From Bacillota bacterium (lineage in GTDB: Bacteria > Bacillota > Clostridia > Lachnospirales > Lachnospiraceae), in assembly GCA_023399055.1 (NCBI GenBank), contig JAEWQV010000013.1, positions 76,865-140,864 on the forward strand: a DNA stretch of 64,000 nt. Direction: 5' to 3'. Position numbers and translations under genes: made by a program. Numbering within the stretch: the stretch's first letter is position 1; the number at the start of each line of letters is the position of its first letter. Shown here piece by piece: positions 8,668-17,048 of this stretch. The notes below the pieces were generated by a model. It worked only from the letters and a program-made list of their open reading frames with translations. It was not told the DNA's origin and did no database searches.

Positions 8668-9074
8668 TATTCCCTCCCACCAATTATCTCTATTGGTTCA
8701 CCATTATGGATTAAGAATACTTTATATTGTTATTTTCTTAAATAGATACCGTTTTCTATTGCTTGCATTAATTTGACTACCTTTATTCAGTTCATAGTTG
8801 TTCTACATAATCTCAGGACTATTTTTACTTTCCTTGTATTATTTTTACCTTCTATAAGTTGACTTGTTTCATTAACATAAAAGCTCCCCAAAACATTACA
8901 ACTAGTTTCATATAGTCTTTCATTTCATTTAGCCCATCGTATCATCTAGTCCATCGTTTCATCTAGTCCATCGTTTCATTTAGTCCTTGGTTTCATTTAG
9001 TCCTTGGTTTCATTTAGTCCATCGTTTTTGTCAGTCAAATCATTCCTTAACTTATTATTGATTACTTTCAGCTT
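8668..9074 (-). promoter_or_regulatory. Regulatory region before DUF4432, with conserved boxes
   Basis: This 407-bp gap holds the second copy of the boxed block: TTTGACTACCTTT at 8772, TTTTTAC at 8822, TTTTTACC at 8842, all in plus notation with function leftward. Between that block and the response-regulator stop lies a 17-bp tandem repeat (8906-9024). I see no gene. Confidence 0.6.
8906..9024. repeat. 17-bp tandem repeat, six clear copies plus one degenerate
   Basis: Unit TTTCATTTAGTCCATCG, starting at 8923, 8940, 8957, 8974, 8991 and 9008, with a diverged copy at 8906. Variants are CATY at position 7 and CCATCG or CCTTGG at the end. The units are directly adjacent, without spacers, so this is not a CRISPR. 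Seventeen is not a multiple of three, so it is not coding. It lies in the 3' region of the response-regulator gene and about 50 bp beyond the distal activator box of DUF4432. Confidence 0.9.
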
Positions 9075-10634
9075 CTAAGAATGTTCCTGCCTATATTCCG
9101 TCGGATTTTGCCCAACATATTTTAAAAATACATTCGTAAAATATGCAGGATCTTGAAAACCTACCGCAAGTGCAACCTCATATATTTTTAATGTACTAGT
9201 AATTAATAAGCCTTTTGCTTTTGATATTCGATACATGTTGATAGCCTCAGTTATCGTATTACCAGTCCATTTCTTATAAGCTCGACTTAAGTAACTACTA
9301 TTCAGGTATAATTCCTGACTGATAAATTGCAAGGTGAGTTCTTCTTTATAATGATTACGAATACATTCATCTGCTTTTTTGACCAACTCATTTTTTAAAT
9401 CTTTTTTATCCTTGCAGGCATTTCTTAAATGTTCCATTGTTTTATCGCCAATTGCCAATAAACTAAACATCGTTCTGGCATTCTGTATCAATTCATAAAC
9501 CTCTTTTTCAAGGGCATTAAAATCCTGATCGGTATGATATCGAACAGCTTTGCGAATGACTGAACTGCATATGACCAACATATACATTTTACATTGTTCA
9601 AAGCTACAATTGGAGGAAACGAGTTTATCATATAGTTTATGTAATTGATTACTTGCTTGCCCACTTTCACCCTCAAAGGTTAATTCACCTATTTTCCCAA
9701 TATATTGATCAACATCGATGGGAAATTCTTGACCATCCTCATTTTTGAAAACATTATAAACTTGAAGTTCACTACCTTTTATAATAATCTTTGATAAGGA
9801 TTCTTTTGCTTGTTCATATCCAAGATGTATATCCAAAGGCTTATGTATCAGTTGGCTAAGCCCAAACCTGATATCAATTCGCATGAATTCTTCAACCATG
9901 ATGATAATATCATTAAAAAACGTAATGATATCGTTAAGATTAATTCGGCTGGATTTATCAACGCATATAATAATTATCATATGTGTTTCTGATAGTGGTA
10001 CAATACTAAAGTAACAATCTTTTAAAGCTATTTTCAAAATGTTCCTTAGCATTTTTGTTAATTCGCTCTTATCTTTATTTTTATCTTTATCATAACAATC
10101 AATTTCACAGGCACATAAGCAATAATTATATTGATTTAAGCGATAATATTCCATATCTGCATTACTTACGTTACCTGATGATATTAACTTATGAAACATT
10201 TGTGTCAGATAGATATCTTCATCGGTAGCGGCATCTTTTGGATTATATTTTTCCTGCTCTTTCATAATTAATTGAACTGTTTTCTCAATGGCTATCGGTA
10301 ATTCATCGATGAAATCATTTTTTATTATGAAATCCACCACATTGTATTTAATGGCTTGTTGGGCAAAAGCAAAATTAGAATAAGCTGTTAAAATGATTAC
10401 CTTTGTATCTTTAAAATCTTCATGAATTCTCTTGCTAAGTTCAATTCCGTCGATTGAGGGCATTTTAATATCGGTGACTACTATGTCAATTGGATGTTCT
10501 TGCAGATATTGCAGTGCAACTGCGCCATCACTGCAGTCCATTACCATCTCGCATCCCAGTTTGTTCCAATTAATTAATTGTACAATGCCTTTTCTAATAT
10601 TACTTTCATCATCCACGACCATCACTTTAAACAT
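9075..10634 (-). CDS. YesN-type response regulator with AraC DNA-binding domain
   Basis: 519 aa. An N-terminal receiver domain (FKVMVVDDESNIRKG, phosphoacceptor Asp in IVVTDIKMPSIDG, near residue 55) is followed by a middle region of about 250 aa and a C-terminal AraC double helix-turn-helix (ELTLQFISQELYLNSSYLSR and ALAVGFQDPAYFTNVFLKYVG). It should activate the neighbouring importer genes when phosphorylated by the kinase encoded just upstream. The start at 10634, not 10673, is supported by GGAG 8 nt before it, and it overlaps the kinase stop by 8 nt (ATGTTTAA), so translation is probably coupled. Confidence 0.93.
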   Translation of the reverse strand: MFKVMVVDDESNIRKGIVQLINWNKLGCEMVMDCSDGAVALQYLQEHPIDIVVTDIKMPSIDGIELSKRIHEDFKDTKVIILTAYSNFAFAQQAIKYNVVDFIIKNDFIDELPIAIEKTVQLIMKEQEKYNPKDAATDEDIYLTQMFHKLISSGNVSNADMEYYRLNQYNYCLCACEIDCYDKDKNKDKSELTKMLRNILKIALKDCYFSIVPLSETHMIIIICVDKSSRINLNDIITFFNDIIIMVEEFMRIDIRFGLSQLIHKPLDIHLGYEQAKESLSKIIIKGSELQVYNVFKNEDGQEFPIDVDQYIGKIGELTFEGESGQASNQLHKLYDKLVSSNCSFEQCKMYMLVICSSVIRKAVRYHTDQDFNALEKEVYELIQNARTMFSLLAIGDKTMEHLRNACKDKKDLKNELVKKADECIRNHYKEELTLQFISQELYLNSSYLSRAYKKWTGNTITEAINMYRISKAKGLLITSTLKIYEVALAVGFQDPAYFTNVFLKYVGQNPTEYRQEHS

Positions 10635-12402
10635 GTTCAATCTCCAATTTTCTTCTTGGTATACGAATTTCAATACAGGTATAACACTCTTGGCTTTGTA
10701 TATTTAACCCATAGCTATCACCATAAATTAACTTAATTCTTTGATTTGTATTGTTTAAGCCCATCTTTTCTCGACGAACATTCCCATGGTCGAACCCATT
10801 GTTGGTGGCGTTAACCACTTTCGATACATCAAATCCAACACCATTATCAATCACCTGAATTAGAATATCCTTCTCTTCATAAAACAGCTTTACAAACACG
10901 GTAGCTTTATCAGACATTTTTTCAACACCGTGAACAATTGCATTTTCAACAATTGGTTCAATGATTAACCTTGGGATTTCACATTGTAAAATAGAATCCT
11001 CTTGGATATCAATCGTATAGGTCAATCGATCTTCAAATCTTACTTTCTGTAACCACAAATAAAAATCTACATATTTTAATTCCTCTTCAATATTGATTAA
11101 GGGACGTTTATCACCATAGATTCCTGCCCTTAATAAGGTAGATAAGGAGGAAATCATCTTGTAAATGGTTTCGTCTCCTGACATTTTTGCCTTGATTTGT
11201 ATCGTCAGAAGTATATTAAATAGAAAATGTGGGTTCATCTGGTGTTGTAAAAACTTAATTTCCATTTCATTCAGTAATATTTTCGATTCATATGTAGTTC
11301 GAATCAGTGTTTTGATTTCTGTAGTCATCGAATTAAAGGTATCTACTAACTCGTCTAAGGCTGGAATATCATATTTTGCCATTTTGGTGTCATAATCATT
11401 TGCCTTTACTCGTCTCATTGCATTCGAGAAATCTTTAATGAACTTAGTTGCCCACATAGTTCCAATGAAGGCAATTACCATTAAGAATAAAGTAATAAAT
11501 ATGGAGATATAAATAAATGAGTTCATACCCGAAAGTGACTGCTTTACTAAATTGGATTTAGGAAGCAAATAAACAAACTTATAATCTTTATCTATATCTT
11601 TCATAATTCCAAGGTACTTAACCTGGTCATATTCGATTTCACTTTTATTTTGAAAATCAATTTGATTAATAATGTCTGTGGAGATAGTACTCCCCAGTTG
11701 GTTGTCCGTATTTGAGGAATAAATTACACCCTCATTATCTATTAAATATACAATTGCACCTTCATAGCTTACCAACTCCTGATACTTATCTCCAAAATAA
11801 TCTTCTTTCGTTGCTCCTATAATATACAGGCTGTCATTACTTTTAAAATCTGACTGTATCCTGACGGTAGTATAAATGGTTTGGTTATCCTTTGAGGGCG
11901 GTAACGTTAATGTATAGTCTGTTTCTGATTTAATCTGATCGTATACCTTCTTTGTGTTATTAATAATTTGCTTCGTACTAAAAGGTTTTGTATAGGTATA
12001 TCCCAACAATGTACTATTTGAATAAATAGTCACGTAATCAAACATTTCAAAATTCCATACATTATTGTTGGTTAAAATGTTTTGAATCTCTATATTTAGT
12101 TTTTGTAAATTAAGATAATAATCTTTATTAGTTGTAGAAAAATAGTTTTGGTCCTCAATCCAATAACGTATGGAGTCACTACCTGATAAGGCGAATTTGG
12201 TACTGGAAATCATACTGTTTGCCTGATTTAAATTCTCTATGGTTACATCGAGCATTAGATTAATATTCTTATAGTTGTTTTTTAATATATTGTCATATAC
12301 ATTGTAGGTGGCATAGGTACCGTACACACCGAAGGATAATATTAAGATTATAACAAACATAACAATAATACGATTTCTTGCAGTGAGTACCTTTTTATGC
12401 AT
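10627..12402 (-). CDS. YesM-type sensor histidine kinase
   Basis: 591 aa. A transmembrane segment near residues 10-33, a large extracellular sensor domain (dCache-like size), a second transmembrane segment near 290-315, then HAMP. The His_kinase domain has the phospho-His motif HQMNPHFLFN, and the ATPase domain shows EPIVENAIVHGVE (N box) and DNGVGFD. It is expected to sense the sugar or the loaded receptor at the cell surface and phosphorylate the overlapping response regulator. AAGGTGG precedes the ATG. Confidence 0.93.
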   Translation of the reverse strand: MHKKVLTARNRIIVMFVIILILSFGVYGTYATYNVYDNILKNNYKNINLMLDVTIENLNQANSMISSTKFALSGSDSIRYWIEDQNYFSTTNKDYYLNLQKLNIEIQNILTNNNVWNFEMFDYVTIYSNSTLLGYTYTKPFSTKQIINNTKKVYDQIKSETDYTLTLPPSKDNQTIYTTVRIQSDFKSNDSLYIIGATKEDYFGDKYQELVSYEGAIVYLIDNEGVIYSSNTDNQLGSTISTDIINQIDFQNKSEIEYDQVKYLGIMKDIDKDYKFVYLLPKSNLVKQSLSGMNSFIYISIFITLFLMVIAFIGTMWATKFIKDFSNAMRRVKANDYDTKMAKYDIPALDELVDTFNSMTTEIKTLIRTTYESKILLNEMEIKFLQHQMNPHFLFNILLTIQIKAKMSGDETIYKMISSLSTLLRAGIYGDKRPLINIEEELKYVDFYLWLQKVRFEDRLTYTIDIQEDSILQCEIPRLIIEPIVENAIVHGVEKMSDKATVFVKLFYEEKDILIQVIDNGVGFDVSKVVNATNNGFDHGNVRREKMGLNNTNQRIKLIYGDSYGLNIQSQECYTCIEIRIPRRKLEIEHV

Positions 12403-12590
12403 TTGACCACCTTCTTCTATCTCACCAGTTTTTATCTAGATTATCTTACATAATCTAGCATTCATTTGCTTAAAAACTCTCGTTTTAGTAAGTAAAGCAC
12501 ATAATTTTTCTTTTTACGATGTATCTATTATTTATATTGTACAACTTTAAGCGAGGTATCACAAGGAAAATAACCATATTTTTAACAGTG

Positions 12591-12626
12591 AAAAACGACG
12601 GTCTTAAACTCCAAACCGTCGTTTTT
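12591..12626. terminator. Bidirectional hairpin terminator
   Basis: Perfect 12-bp stem AAAAACGACGGT (12591-12602) / ACCGTCGTTTTT (12615-12626), with A/T runs on both sides. It closes the leftward TetR-VOC operon and its FMN-binding remnant before the kinase promoter region. Confidence 0.8.
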
Positions 12627-12672
12627 CCACTCATATATGGTTTTTTTCTCAAAGGTCAAAACAATAGAAACA

Positions 12673-12888
12673 TTATTTTTCTGCCTGCTCCAGGGCATTT
12701 TCCACTGCCTTTAGATATGCTTTCGAGGTAAGCGTTGCGCCACTGATGGCATCTACCTGCAACGATTGTGCTTCAATTACTCTATCAAATAGCTTTGCTT
12801 GATCTGTATTTTTTGCTCCTGGGTCCGAAGAATTCAAAGATTCAATAGCCGTAACTTTGCCTGAGATAATTTTACTCTCAACACCTCT
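12673..12888 (-). pseudogene. 5'-truncated FMN-binding domain protein
   Basis: From 12888 leftward there is a 71-codon open frame without a usable start; an in-frame TGA stands at 12889-12891. It encodes GKVTAIESLNSSDPGAK and then VDAISGATLTSKAYLKA, ending with stop at 12673. DAISGATLTS is the flavinylation-type motif of FMN_bind domains (Thr is the usual FMN attachment site). The N-terminal signal peptide and first half of the domain are absent. It lies 8 nt after the VOC stop, so it may still be transcribed. A non-ATG start giving a mini-protein cannot be fully excluded. Confidence 0.65.
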
Positions 12889-12896
12889 TCATTTAT

Positions 12897-13253
12897 TCAG
12901 AAGACTTCCTTCGTATAATCAGTAATACCCAATCGATTTCCAAAAGGGTCTTCAAACTCTGCGGCTAATCCGGTTCTAATTTCAAAGGGCTCTGACAGAA
13001 AAACCACACCTCTGTCTTTTAACTTTTGGTACTCCTGCAACACATTCTCCACTGTAAACCAAATAGTGGGTTTTGCATCAACAAACTTAGATACATCCTT
13101 TAAGATAATAGCTGGTTCTTCCTCCCCAACGTTATATGCCACCATACCATGAACTGAAAAATCAAACTTCAGTTCTAATCCCAAAGTATTATTGTAATAT
13201 TTTTTTGCTTCATCCAGGTTATCGATAGGAAGAAAATAGTTATCATATTTCAT
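12897..13253 (-). CDS. VOC (glyoxalase/bleomycin-resistance) family protein
   Basis: 118 aa with the beta-alpha-beta-beta-beta repeats of the vicinal oxygen chelate fold: LDEAKKYYNNTLGLELKF at the start of the first module and GLAAEFEDPFGNRLGITD at the end of the second, where Glu is a usual metal ligand. Role: small-molecule binding or metal-dependent chemistry; substrate unknown. ATG at 13253 is used because the alternative GTG at 13262 overlaps the Shine-Dalgarno GAGGTG. It is the third gene of the TetR operon, 10 nt after the zinc-ribbon gene. Confidence 0.85.
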   Translation of the reverse strand: MKYDNYFLPIDNLDEAKKYYNNTLGLELKFDFSVHGMVAYNVGEEEPAIILKDVSKFVDAKPTIWFTVENVLQEYQKLKDRGVVFLSEPFEIRTGLAAEFEDPFGNRLGITDYTKEVF

Positions 13254-13263
13254 ACTTCTCACC

Positions 13264-13506
13264 TCAATTATTTTTTTTCCATGCAGGAAGCTTTGCCATC
13301 ATTGCTTCAGCCGCTTTTCTTGCAACTTCATTTTCGAGACCTTGGGTTTTAATAATAAAACCAGTCAAGTTGATAAGCTTCTCCTCATAGGATTGCATTG
13401 TGCCGTCTGGTCGTGCACAGTATTTACAGTAATCCTTACTTTCATCATCTAATGCAAAATCCGATTTTATCTTCATTGGCATTCCACAAGCAATGCACAT
13501 CTTCAT
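13264..13506 (-). CDS. Small zinc-ribbon domain protein
   Basis: 80 aa. The N-terminal half has two paired-Cys knuckles, CIACGMP and YCKYCARPDG, as in the putative zinc-ribbon family (Zn_ribbon_2) often found beside TetR or AraC genes. The C-terminal half is helical (EVARKAAEAMMAKLPAW). Function unknown, probably a cytoplasmic accessory or adaptor. The start overlaps the TetR stop as ATGA, which indicates translational coupling. Confidence 0.8.
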   Translation of the reverse strand: MKMCIACGMPMKIKSDFALDDESKDYCKYCARPDGTMQSYEEKLINLTGFIIKTQGLENEVARKAAEAMMAKLPAWKKNN

Positions 13507-14102
13507 CTCCCTTCACCCCCTTCTAAAGAAATTAAGTTCATAAAATGATTTATTAATTCACTTGCATAGCGTGTAATTACTTTTTCCTTTGGTGCAAATA
13601 ACTCTTTATTTATTAAATAGTAATGAATTAATCCAATCCAGGTATTAAAAAATAAATGTAATGGCATTTTCTTGAGCTTTGCTTCTATCATTTCTCGTTC
13701 AGCTACTTGAGTGATATGAAAGGATAATGTTGATTGCATCCCTATTAAAGTATAATTCACCTTAGAATCTAACATGGGCACTTCGGTAATTAACCTGATA
13801 TATAAATCTTCAAATTCACCAATAACTTGTAGATGTACCTGAAGTACTTTTTTTAACCCACAGTGTAAATCGATTAATTCTTGTAATCGCATTATAACCG
13901 TAGCACCAAACTTTGAAATAACCTCATCAATTAAACATTCTTTTGTTGGAAAGTGTGCAAATATTAATCCGTGAGATACCTGCGACTCTTTTGCTACTTC
14001 AGCTGTGGTTGTCGCTGTGATTCCATTCCTACCATACAATACAAGTGCAGCCTCTATAATACTTTCTCTCGTTTTCTTTTTTTGTTGTTGCCTTTTACTC
14101 AT
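13503..14102 (-). CDS. TetR family transcriptional regulator
   Basis: 199 aa. The N-terminal helix-turn-helix (ESIIEAALVLYGRNGI, TTAEVAKESQVSHGLIFAHF) is clear; the C-terminal ligand domain is diverged. AAGGAG precedes the ATG. It heads an operon with zinc-ribbon and VOC genes. A 7-bp inverted repeat directly upstream (14120-14137) is the likely autoregulatory operator. Confidence 0.9.
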   Translation of the reverse strand: MSKRQQQKKKTRESIIEAALVLYGRNGITATTTAEVAKESQVSHGLIFAHFPTKECLIDEVISKFGATVIMRLQELIDLHCGLKKVLQVHLQVIGEFEDLYIRLITEVPMLDSKVNYTLIGMQSTLSFHITQVAEREMIEAKLKKMPLHLFFNTWIGLIHYYLINKELFAPKEKVITRYASELINHFMNLISLEGGEGR

Positions 14103-14119
14103 TCGATGACTCCTTACTC

Positions 14120-14137
14120 ATTGAGTTGTTACTCAAT
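14120..14137. promoter_or_regulatory. Candidate TetR operator
   Basis: Perfect inverted repeat ATTGAGT (14120-14126), tgtt, ACTCAAT (14131-14137), 18 nt before the tetR start. A half-site (ACTCATTGAG) adjoins it at 14116-14125. Confidence 0.6.
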
Positions 14138-14232
14138 AATATTAGTACTATTATAAGATTTTGTCAATGCTATAATTTACCTTTAATGTTTAAATCAACA
14201 AAAGAACATTTGAGTGATACTTCATTTAACAA

Positions 14233-14317
14233 TAAAAAAAGCAAGGTAAGCTTATGAACCGTCCCCCAAGACCAAAAATTCTAAAACTGGGAGGTCGGTT
14301 CATTTCGCTATCCTTAC
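14233..14317 (-). terminator. Long hairpin terminator of the carboxypeptidase gene
   Basis: Read leftward: GTAAGG, then ATGAACCG..CC, a loop, CGGTTCAT, CTTACC and a T-tract (TTTTTTTATT). The arms are imperfect but extended (about 70 nt in total). The rest of the 340-bp gap between 14103 and 14443 holds only the TetR operator and AT-rich DNA. Confidence 0.6.
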
Positions 14318-14443
14318 ACTTTTCAATTCTTGTATCTGAAATCAATAGCTGTATATACCCTACTACAACCAATCCGTACTGAATGTTCTTCCACTATTAA
14401 TGTACATTACATGTTTTGATGACTGGCTTTATAATGGTATTAA

Positions 14444-15868
14444 TTAACTTGCTTCTTTTAATTCATCTATTTCCTCATTTCCTTCTAAATCCTCAACTTC
14501 CTCATTTTCTTCGTTTTCATTTAAATCCTCTTCCATTCGAGTGTTAATATAATCTTTTAATTTTACCGCTATCAAAATCATATCTTCCTTTGTGATATAC
14601 CTATTAATGTTATCTTCATATTTAACGGGTAAAAGCTTTGCATTGAACAACGCTATAAGTTTAGCAACTTCCTCCTGCTCCAAGTTAGCAAAAGCCTCTA
14701 TCTGATCCATTGAATTTTTTATTTCTGCCTCCGATACTTTTGTCGGATAGATTTGATGAAAGATATTTGCAAATGTATGTACCGTGATATATTCCTTCTT
14801 CTTTATCGCCTTTAGCGTCGTGTCACATATTTGATTAATAGTGTCAACAAAAATACCCTGTTTTACCTTCTGGGTGGGATGAAATTCACCACTTTCAGAC
14901 ATTGGCAATACCCCTGCTGTACTAAGCTGCATAATTGCACTTTCTGAATCACGATATCGTACATCATAATAACTTAGGCTTAATGATATCTTCTTCGTAT
15001 CCTGACACTGAAAGGTATAATCCAGCAGTTTTCTAGTATCCTCATAAGTACTATCACGAGACTTATTTCCGAAAAATGCACATATTAACTCATGTCCCTG
15101 TTGGTCTCTAGCTGTTGAGACTAATACAAACCCTGCTGCATTTGTTGAACCAGTTTTCGTTCCGATAATTGTATATCGATCTGTACTATAAGTAATTTTC
15201 GAGTAAAACTGATTCGTATTGTTAAGTAACCCCCTATCTGAAAACGTGTAAGTTTTTTTAGATACGATATTGCGGATTTCCTTCATTGACATTGCATATC
15301 TAGCTAATTCAGCAATATCTACAGCTGTGGAATATGTTTTATTATAATCATCTCCAATGTCTAAACCTATGGTATTATCAAAAGATGTGTTAGCAAGTCC
15401 AAGTTGTCCCGCTCGCTTATTCATTTGCTTAATAAAGTCTTTTATACTTCCCTTAGTGGCAACTGCCAACGTTTCCGCTGCATCCGCCGCTGATGCTATC
15501 AACAACAAATTCAGCAACTGTTCCACAGAATATGTATTACCTGCTTTCAGTCCTATCTTTGCTACTCCTCCTGGAATATTATTTAATACGGAGGATTTAA
15601 CTTTAATTTTATTAGATAACTGTTGATTTTCCATAACTACAATTGCTGTCATAAGCTTTACTGTACTTGCAGGATATATTCTCTTATTCCCGTTCTCTGA
15701 AAATAATATTTCACCCGAATTTGCATCCATCACCACATAGGCATGAGCACTTACTTTAGGGGGCTGGACTTTTGCCTCAACTATCTGCGCTTTGTTAAAT
15801 ACACTAAAAACTAAAATTAAACATAAAGTAATCCATATAACCTTATAATTTTTTTTAAATTCCCCCAT
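14444..15868 (-). CDS. D-alanyl-D-alanine carboxypeptidase (S11, DacF-like) with SLH-like C-terminus
   Basis: 474 aa exported peptidoglycan enzyme that trims the terminal D-Ala of stem peptides. Signal peptide at 1-32. Catalytic SxxK is S68-TVK in PASTVKLMTAI, and KTG is at 238-240 (IGTKTGSTNAAGF). The second motif reads SAA (S126 in ASAADAAE) where DacF/PBP5 usually have SxN. After residue about 300, the usual C-terminal beta domain is replaced by two SLH-like segments (AIMQLSTAGVLPMSESGEFHP; ITKEDMILIAVKLKDYI) and a Glu/Asn-rich acidic tail (441-474). ATG at 15868 is chosen for AAGGAG 6 nt upstream. The S11 assignment is firm; full activity is less certain because of the SAA. Confidence 0.88.
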   Translation of the reverse strand: MGEFKKNYKVIWITLCLILVFSVFNKAQIVEAKVQPPKVSAHAYVVMDANSGEILFSENGNKRIYPASTVKLMTAIVVMENQQLSNKIKVKSSVLNNIPGGVAKIGLKAGNTYSVEQLLNLLLIASAADAAETLAVATKGSIKDFIKQMNKRAGQLGLANTSFDNTIGLDIGDDYNKTYSTAVDIAELARYAMSMKEIRNIVSKKTYTFSDRGLLNNTNQFYSKITYSTDRYTIIGTKTGSTNAAGFVLVSTARDQQGHELICAFFGNKSRDSTYEDTRKLLDYTFQCQDTKKISLSLSYYDVRYRDSESAIMQLSTAGVLPMSESGEFHPTQKVKQGIFVDTINQICDTTLKAIKKKEYITVHTFANIFHQIYPTKVSEAEIKNSMDQIEAFANLEQEEVAKLIALFNAKLLPVKYEDNINRYITKEDMILIAVKLKDYINTRMEEDLNENEENEEVEDLEGNEEIDELKEAS

Positions 15869-15954
15869 TTTTATCTCCTTAAATTTCTGTGATAACAAAT
15901 CTAATAACTTTCGAATAAGCAATTATTTCATCCGCATTACAACATATATTACCA

Positions 15955-15983
15955 ATTATAGACTGCGTATAGTAGATTTTCAA
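15955..15983 (-). promoter_or_regulatory. Sigma-A-type promoter of the carboxypeptidase gene
   Basis: Read leftward: TTGAAA (15983-15978), 17-nt spacer, TATAAT (15960-15955), about 90 nt before the start codon. Confidence 0.6.
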
Positions 15984-16067
15984 TTTAAGAAATTGAAATT
16001 AATTACCAAGGGTAAGTATTTATATATACTTGTATATATTTGTATATATACTTTTTGAATTATTTCA

Positions 16068-17048
16068 CTAATCACAATTTTCAAATACTGGCTCAATATA
16101 TTCTTTAATAAGCTTTATGCTATCCGCTGAATGGGTTGTATAAAACGATGCAATCGCAATTACAATTCTCTTTTTTATGTTGATATAGATTACATTCCCT
16201 CCATCTCCCATAGCAGCAAAGGTATGTTCTTTAGCATCCATAATCCACCAAAGATAACCATACGATAGCTTGTGTTGATTATCTCTGCTTTGTTCCTTTG
16301 TACTTTCTTCAATCCACTTCGCCGGAACTATTTGCTTTCCCTCCCAGGTTCCTCTTTCAACATATAATTGACCTAACTTTGCCATATCCATAGTTGTAAG
16401 CGAAAGTCCCCAACCTGCTGCATTTACGCCAGACCGGTCAGATACCCATCCCCTTGTATTTTTCTCTTTATACCAAGCAAGTTGTTCCTCCTTATTATGA
16501 AAAACCACATTGCCATCAACCTGAATACCCAAGGGTGCAAATAGATATTCAGTTGCAAAGTCTAGTACGGTTTGACCCGTTGTTTTTACAAGAATACCTG
16601 ACAAAATATCCGGACCGATAAGCGGTGCATATCTAAACTCTCCTATTGTTCCTTTCCCTCCTAATAAATCAAGCGCAAAATTTACACGGTTATCACTTGT
16701 AAAATATTCCGTATAGGAATCTGACTTATATTTATATGGAGCTGTCATTGTTAGCAGATCCTTAAGGGTAACCTGCTGTATTGTCTTTTCTCCTTTTTTC
16801 ACAAGGTAGTCAGGGAAAAACTCTAATACTTTCTGGTGGATGCTATTAATATAACCCTTGTCTATGGCAATACCAATCAATATAGAAACAATACTTTTTG
16901 TTACCGAAAAGATATGGTTCGAGTTTTGTGCTGTACATTCTTTATAATAGCTTTCATATAATGTTTTTCCATTCTTTAATACAACGATACCACCAATATT
17001 GCTGTAGCTTTTGTTTATGGTCTTTTCCATCTGTGTCTTTAATGTCAC
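16068..17048 (-). CDS. Serine hydrolase of the class C beta-lactamase / esterase fold
   Basis: 326 aa without a signal peptide. SxxK nucleophile motif is S49-VTK in NHIFSVTKSIVSILIG. The Tyr motif is Y140 in FRYAPLIGPDIL, so Y-A-P instead of the common Y-x-N. The third motif region reads AMGDGGNVIYI. Such proteins are often esterases, amidases or peptidases rather than true beta-lactamases. The GTG start overlaps the last base of the UvrA-like stop (TAGTG) and has GGGAGG 8 nt upstream, so it is tightly coupled to the UvrA-like gene. Being cytoplasmic, it could hydrolyse an ester or amide drug inside the cell (inference). Confidence 0.85.
   Translation of the reverse strand: MTLKTQMEKTINKSYSNIGGIVVLKNGKTLYESYYKECTAQNSNHIFSVTKSIVSILIGIAIDKGYINSIHQKVLEFFPDYLVKKGEKTIQQVTLKDLLTMTAPYKYKSDSYTEYFTSDNRVNFALDLLGGKGTIGEFRYAPLIGPDILSGILVKTTGQTVLDFATEYLFAPLGIQVDGNVVFHNKEEQLAWYKEKNTRGWVSDRSGVNAAGWGLSLTTMDMAKLGQLYVERGTWEGKQIVPAKWIEESTKEQSRDNQHKLSYGYLWWIMDAKEHTFAAMGDGGNVIYINIKKRIVIAIASFYTTHSADSIKLIKEYIEPVFENCD

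Noticed and set aside
8906..9024. CRISPR array
   Set aside because: The 17-bp units are contiguous, with no spacers, and no cas genes are nearby.
12519..12731. 70-aa plus-strand frame
   Set aside because: It runs through a strong terminator hairpin and antisense to the FMN-binding remnant.
16018..16052. TATATA-rich repeat as a promoter or origin
   Set aside because: Only AT-rich alternation; no boxes or paired gene starts support a function.
16068..17048. True class C beta-lactamase
   Set aside because: No signal peptide and the Tyr motif is Y-A-P, not Y-x-N. A cytoplasmic esterase or peptidase is more likely.
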